This document shows positions 42,880 to 45,822 of a stretch of DNA of 45,822 nucleotides, piece after piece. Position 1 is the first letter of the stretch; every line of letters starts with the position of its first letter. Location: the NCBI GenBank assembly GCA_964628385.1, contig CAZVOD010000029.1:1-45822 (forward strand). Direction: 5' to 3'. The notes under the pieces were generated by a model. That model saw nothing but the letters and a program-made list of their open reading frames with translations, searched no databases and was not told the DNA's origin. Made by a program: the position numbers and the translations under genes. This DNA is from JANQPA01 sp964628385. GTDB lineage: Bacteria > Bacteroidota > Bacteroidia > Chitinophagales > Saprospiraceae.

Positions 42880-44310
42880 TTAACCAATTGATAACAGATA
42901 GTCAGCAAATGCCATCAATGGACCTTCTTCAAAAGCTCGTCCCATGAGCTGTAATCCAAGATGCTGACCGGCCTCATTTTTTCCCATCGGAATAGAAATA
43001 GCCGGAATACCAACCATATTAGCTTGTACGGTAAAAATATCAGCAAGATACATAGCTACGGGATCACTTGTTTTTTCCCCCAGCTTCCAAGCCGGAGAAG
43101 GAGTTGTCGGCATTAGAATAAAATCGTAATCTTTTAGTACAGCCTTTGTCTCTTCGGCAATAAGTCTTCTCACTTTTTGTGCTTTAGTATAGTAAGCATC
43201 ATAAAAACCAGCACTCAGAACAAAAGTTCCCAACATGATGCGTCGTTTTACTTCCGCTCCAAAGCCTTCCGTACGGCTGGCGGTATATACCTTTTCTAGG
43301 CTTTCAGCCCCGGCGGCCCGGTAACCATACCGTACCCCGTCAAAGCGCGATAAATTGGAAGACGCTTCGGCGGTAGTCAAAACATAGTACGCCGGAACGA
43401 TATAATCCAGATATTTAAACTCTAGCGCCTCTACCTGATGACCGCTATTTTTCAATTTTTCAATATACCCATTAGTCGCCTTACGAATATCCCCGTCAAC
43501 AGCTTCGTGCTCCAGTGCAGTTCTGTAATAGGCGATTTTGGGTTTATTTTTATGGGAAATTTGCTGGCTGAAGGCCGGTACAGCCTGTTGACTCAGGGTA
43601 CTGTCAAAATCGTCAGGACCAGACATTATCTCCAATAATAAAGCGATATCCTTCATATTTTTTCCCAAAACCCCCACCTGATCAAAAGAAGAGCCGTAAG
43701 CTATTAGCCCATGTCTGGAAATACGCCCGTAAGAAGGCTTCACACCAATCACCCCACAAAATGCAGCAGGCTGGCGTACGGATCCTCCGGTGTCTGTTCC
43801 CAGTGCACATAAGCAGGTATCTGCCTGTACAGAAACGGCAGCACCTCCAGAAGACCCTCCCGGAACGGTATGCTGATCTTCGGCATTTTTTACCGGACCA
43901 AAAGCAGAGTTTTCGTTGGAGCTCCCCATTGCAAATTCATCACAGTTGGTTCTTCCAATGATAATGACATCCTCAGCTTCAATTCGCTCCACGGCAGTTG
44001 CAGAAAATAGTGATTCAAACGCCCCCAGAATTTTGGAAGCGGCCGCCACTTTATGGCCTTTATGGCAAATAACATCTTTAATTGAAACCACCATTCCCCA
44101 CAGTTTGCCAAGTTGCTCCGGTTGTTCCCGAAGCTTCTTATCCAGCTCAATGGCCTTAGCTCGAGCTTCCTCCTGGTAGACTTCAAGATAGATATTCAAA
44201 GATTGCTGCTGTTCAATCTGATCGAGGTAGTAATCCACCAGCTTGGCAAAGCTTAGTTCTCCGGCTTTGATGGCCGTTTGAATCTCTTGTAGTGAACGAT
44301 ATCCTTTCAT
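42880..44310 (-). CDS. gatA: Asp-tRNA(Asn)/Glu-tRNA(Gln) amidotransferase subunit A
   Basis: Encodes 476 residues. This amidase-signature subunit releases ammonia from glutamine for conversion of Glu-tRNA(Gln) (and Asp-tRNA(Asn)) to the amide. The Ser-cisSer-Lys triad lies in VVSIKDVICHKGH (Lys, about 77), GGSSGGAAVSVQ and GTDTGGSVRQPAA. The length is normal. It overlaps hisS by one base (TAATG), so the two are translationally coupled. GatB and GatC are not in this window. Confidence 0.95.
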   Translation of the reverse strand: MKGYRSLQEIQTAIKAGELSFAKLVDYYLDQIEQQQSLNIYLEVYQEEARAKAIELDKKLREQPEQLGKLWGMVVSIKDVICHKGHKVAAASKILGAFESLFSATAVERIEAEDVIIIGRTNCDEFAMGSSNENSAFGPVKNAEDQHTVPGGSSGGAAVSVQADTCLCALGTDTGGSVRQPAAFCGVIGVKPSYGRISRHGLIAYGSSFDQVGVLGKNMKDIALLLEIMSGPDDFDSTLSQQAVPAFSQQISHKNKPKIAYYRTALEHEAVDGDIRKATNGYIEKLKNSGHQVEALEFKYLDYIVPAYYVLTTAEASSNLSRFDGVRYGYRAAGAESLEKVYTASRTEGFGAEVKRRIMLGTFVLSAGFYDAYYTKAQKVRRLIAEETKAVLKDYDFILMPTTPSPAWKLGEKTSDPVAMYLADIFTVQANMVGIPAISIPMGKNEAGQHLGLQLMGRAFEEGPLMAFADYLLSIG

Positions 44311-45653
44311 TACCCTTCCAATTTCTCTATGATCTTTTCCAGTCCCATCATTTCCTGATCACCGGTAGCCATATTTTTCAAAGAAAGCTGCCCCGATTCC
44401 ATCTCGGAAGTGCCCACAATAGAAACATAGGCTACCCCTCTGGCATTAGCGTATTTCATCTGTTTTTTCATTTTGACGGGCTCGGGATAGATCTCCGCGT
44501 TGATGCCAGCCGCTCTAACCTTTGTCAACTGCTCGAAAGCGTACCTGTGAGCATCCTCATCCAAAGCAACAAAAAGCAACTTAAGATCCTGGGTCGAATC
44601 TTCAGGAAACAATTCCAGCTCTTGCATCACATCATAAATTCGCTCCGCTCCGAAGGAAATTCCAACACCGGATACGTTTTTCAATCCAAATACCCCCGTC
44701 AGGTCATCGTATCTTCCACCTCCGCCAATGCTGCCCATTTTTACGCCCACTGCCTGTACTTCAAAAATACATCCGGTGTAGTAATTCAACCCTCTGGCTA
44801 GGGTAACATCAAACTTGATTTCATTCTGTGCCGTGTGAGCTTTCAGGTAACCAAAGACAGTTTCTAGCTCGGCAATGCCCTGCATGCCCGTTTCACTTTT
44901 TCCAAGCAGTGGTTTAAGCGCTTGCAAGTCATCAACTTGCAATATGCTTTCTATCGTATCAATTGCTGATGCTGGTATTGCTCGCCGGTTCAACTCTTCC
45001 TTTACGCCCTCCATACCGATTTTATCCAACTTATCTATGGCTACAGTCATGGTAACAAAATGATCGGCGATACCGGCAGCTTCAGCGATGCCAGCCAGAA
45101 TTTTTCGATTATTGATCTTAATGATTACCGGCACATGCAGGGTAGAAAAAACCTCATCGTATATCTGCGTCAATTCAGCTTCGAACAACAAAGAATCCGA
45201 GCCAACTACATCGACATCGCATTGGTAGAATTCCTGGTAGCGGCCTTTTTGAGGCCGGTCGGCCCGCCATACCGGCTGTATTTGATACCTTTTGAAAGGA
45301 AAAGCTATATCGTTTTGATGTTGTACCACGTAGCGAGCAAAAGGGACTGTCAGGTCATAACGTAAGCCTCTTTTGGACAAGCTGGGAACTGCCCGGGCAT
45401 AATCCCGAGACTGAATAGCTTCCTGATCCGCTTTATCTAAAAAAGCACCATTGTTTAATACCTTGAATAATAACTGATCGCCTTCATCACCGTACTTGCC
45501 TGTCAGTGTAGAAAGCGCTTCCATAGTAGGCGTTTCAATAGGTTGATAACCGTATTTTACAAATACCCTTTTTATCGTATCAAAAATATAATTCCTCTTA
45601 TTGACCTGATCGGGTCCAAAATCACGTGTCCCCTTAAGATTAGTTGCGCTCAT
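44310..45653 (-). CDS. hisS: Histidyl-tRNA synthetase
   Basis: Encodes 447 residues of a class II aminoacyl-tRNA synthetase. The motif 2 region is visible as GRYQEFYQCDVDVVG, histidine-A motif LARGLNYYTGCIFEV is at about 290, and motif 3 lies in GVGISFGAERI. The start is ATG at 45653 and the gene is the first of a two-gene unit with gatA. Both genes serve tRNA charging. Confidence 0.95.
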   Translation of the reverse strand: MSATNLKGTRDFGPDQVNKRNYIFDTIKRVFVKYGYQPIETPTMEALSTLTGKYGDEGDQLLFKVLNNGAFLDKADQEAIQSRDYARAVPSLSKRGLRYDLTVPFARYVVQHQNDIAFPFKRYQIQPVWRADRPQKGRYQEFYQCDVDVVGSDSLLFEAELTQIYDEVFSTLHVPVIIKINNRKILAGIAEAAGIADHFVTMTVAIDKLDKIGMEGVKEELNRRAIPASAIDTIESILQVDDLQALKPLLGKSETGMQGIAELETVFGYLKAHTAQNEIKFDVTLARGLNYYTGCIFEVQAVGVKMGSIGGGGRYDDLTGVFGLKNVSGVGISFGAERIYDVMQELELFPEDSTQDLKLLFVALDEDAHRYAFEQLTKVRAAGINAEIYPEPVKMKKQMKYANARGVAYVSIVGTSEMESGQLSLKNMATGDQEMMGLEKIIEKLEG

Positions 45654-45768
45654 TTTTATTACTATTGGGTGGTAAGTTCAAAATGGTGAGTACCTATTGA
45701 CGCACAGGTGATGAAACTCCCGGCAATACTGTCGTTCACCAATTTTAATTAAAACCTTTTGCTACTTA

Positions 45769-45822
45769 GAAGCTGTTTGACTTTAATCCTTCGATCCTGT
45801 TAGGCGTCTTTTGCGGCTACTT
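45769..45822. repeat. Possible truncated end of the GAAGTTGTTT element
   Basis: GAAGCTGTTTGA at 45769-45780 differs from the right-end sequence of the 601-765 element (GAAGTTGTTTGA) by one base in 12. It lies at the end of the window, so the rest cannot be seen. This may be chance. Confidence 0.2.

Noticed and set aside
1..45822. CRISPR array, prophage, complete insertion sequence or integron
   Set aside because: No regularly spaced direct repeats, phage structural genes, transposase or integrase were found in any frame; the tRNA-Leu has no adjacent integrase or duplicated 3' end.

Overview
The window looks like a chromosomal segment of a Bacteroidota bacterium, most likely an aerobic or marine Cytophagales-type organism. 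The reasons are a C-terminal type IX secretion sorting domain, few Shine-Dalgarno sequences, a Bacteroidota-type promoter (TTG, 19-nt spacer, TATATTTG) before a tRNA gene, and family architectures typical of the phylum (GH3 fused to a serine hydrolase, HD fused to a Pycsar-effector-like membrane domain, TIGR03643). No species can be named from sequence reading alone. There is no prophage, complete insertion sequence, CRISPR array, rRNA or origin.

Layout. 1-4.3 kb: a small HTH protein, a STAS-domain protein, a Fur-family regulator and a bifunctional RelA/SpoT enzyme, separated by two fold-back repeat elements (601-765, 1475-1655). 4.3-9.3 kb: tRNA-Leu(TAG) followed by the classical protein quality-control block tig-clpP-clpX, then truA. 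9.3-12.0 kb: a FemAB-like acyltransferase, a small HMA metal-binding protein and glyA. 12.4-19.3 kb: an exported purple-acid-phosphatase-like protein, a TIGR03643 protein, an HD-PycTM membrane protein, a DMT permease and a TPR protein. 28.5-19.4 kb (minus strand): a long run of seven genes for envelope functions and sugar use: a TMTC-like membrane protein, the GH3/serine-hydrolase fusion, a LolC/E-like permease, an unknown protein, two cyclophilin lipoproteins and a polyphosphate glucokinase. 28.8-36 kb: three tandem exported amidohydrolase paralogues, then a T9SS-secreted protein with five 4-cysteine repeats. 36-45.7 kb: trhO, a GNAT-like protein, an AstE/AspA-like deacylase, an MsbA-like ABC exporter, a LysM lytic transglycosylase, gatA and hisS.

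Most genes are housekeeping. The less ordinary signals are as follows. (1) In the amidohydrolase triplet only the middle member keeps the metal ligands, so the outer two look like pseudoenzymes. (2) The five-repeat secreted protein has a strict four-cysteine pattern and recently homogenised repeats. (3) The HD-PycTM fusion has no nucleotide cyclase beside it. (4) A family of short palindromic elements with AGACTTATTTCG-type ends occurs in a 254-bp form, a 78-bp ends-only form and a probable decayed 72-bp form. Two further repeat families (601-765; 1475-1655, with a partial copy at 10296) are also present. All repeat calls were made by eye; copy number elsewhere in the genome is unknown.
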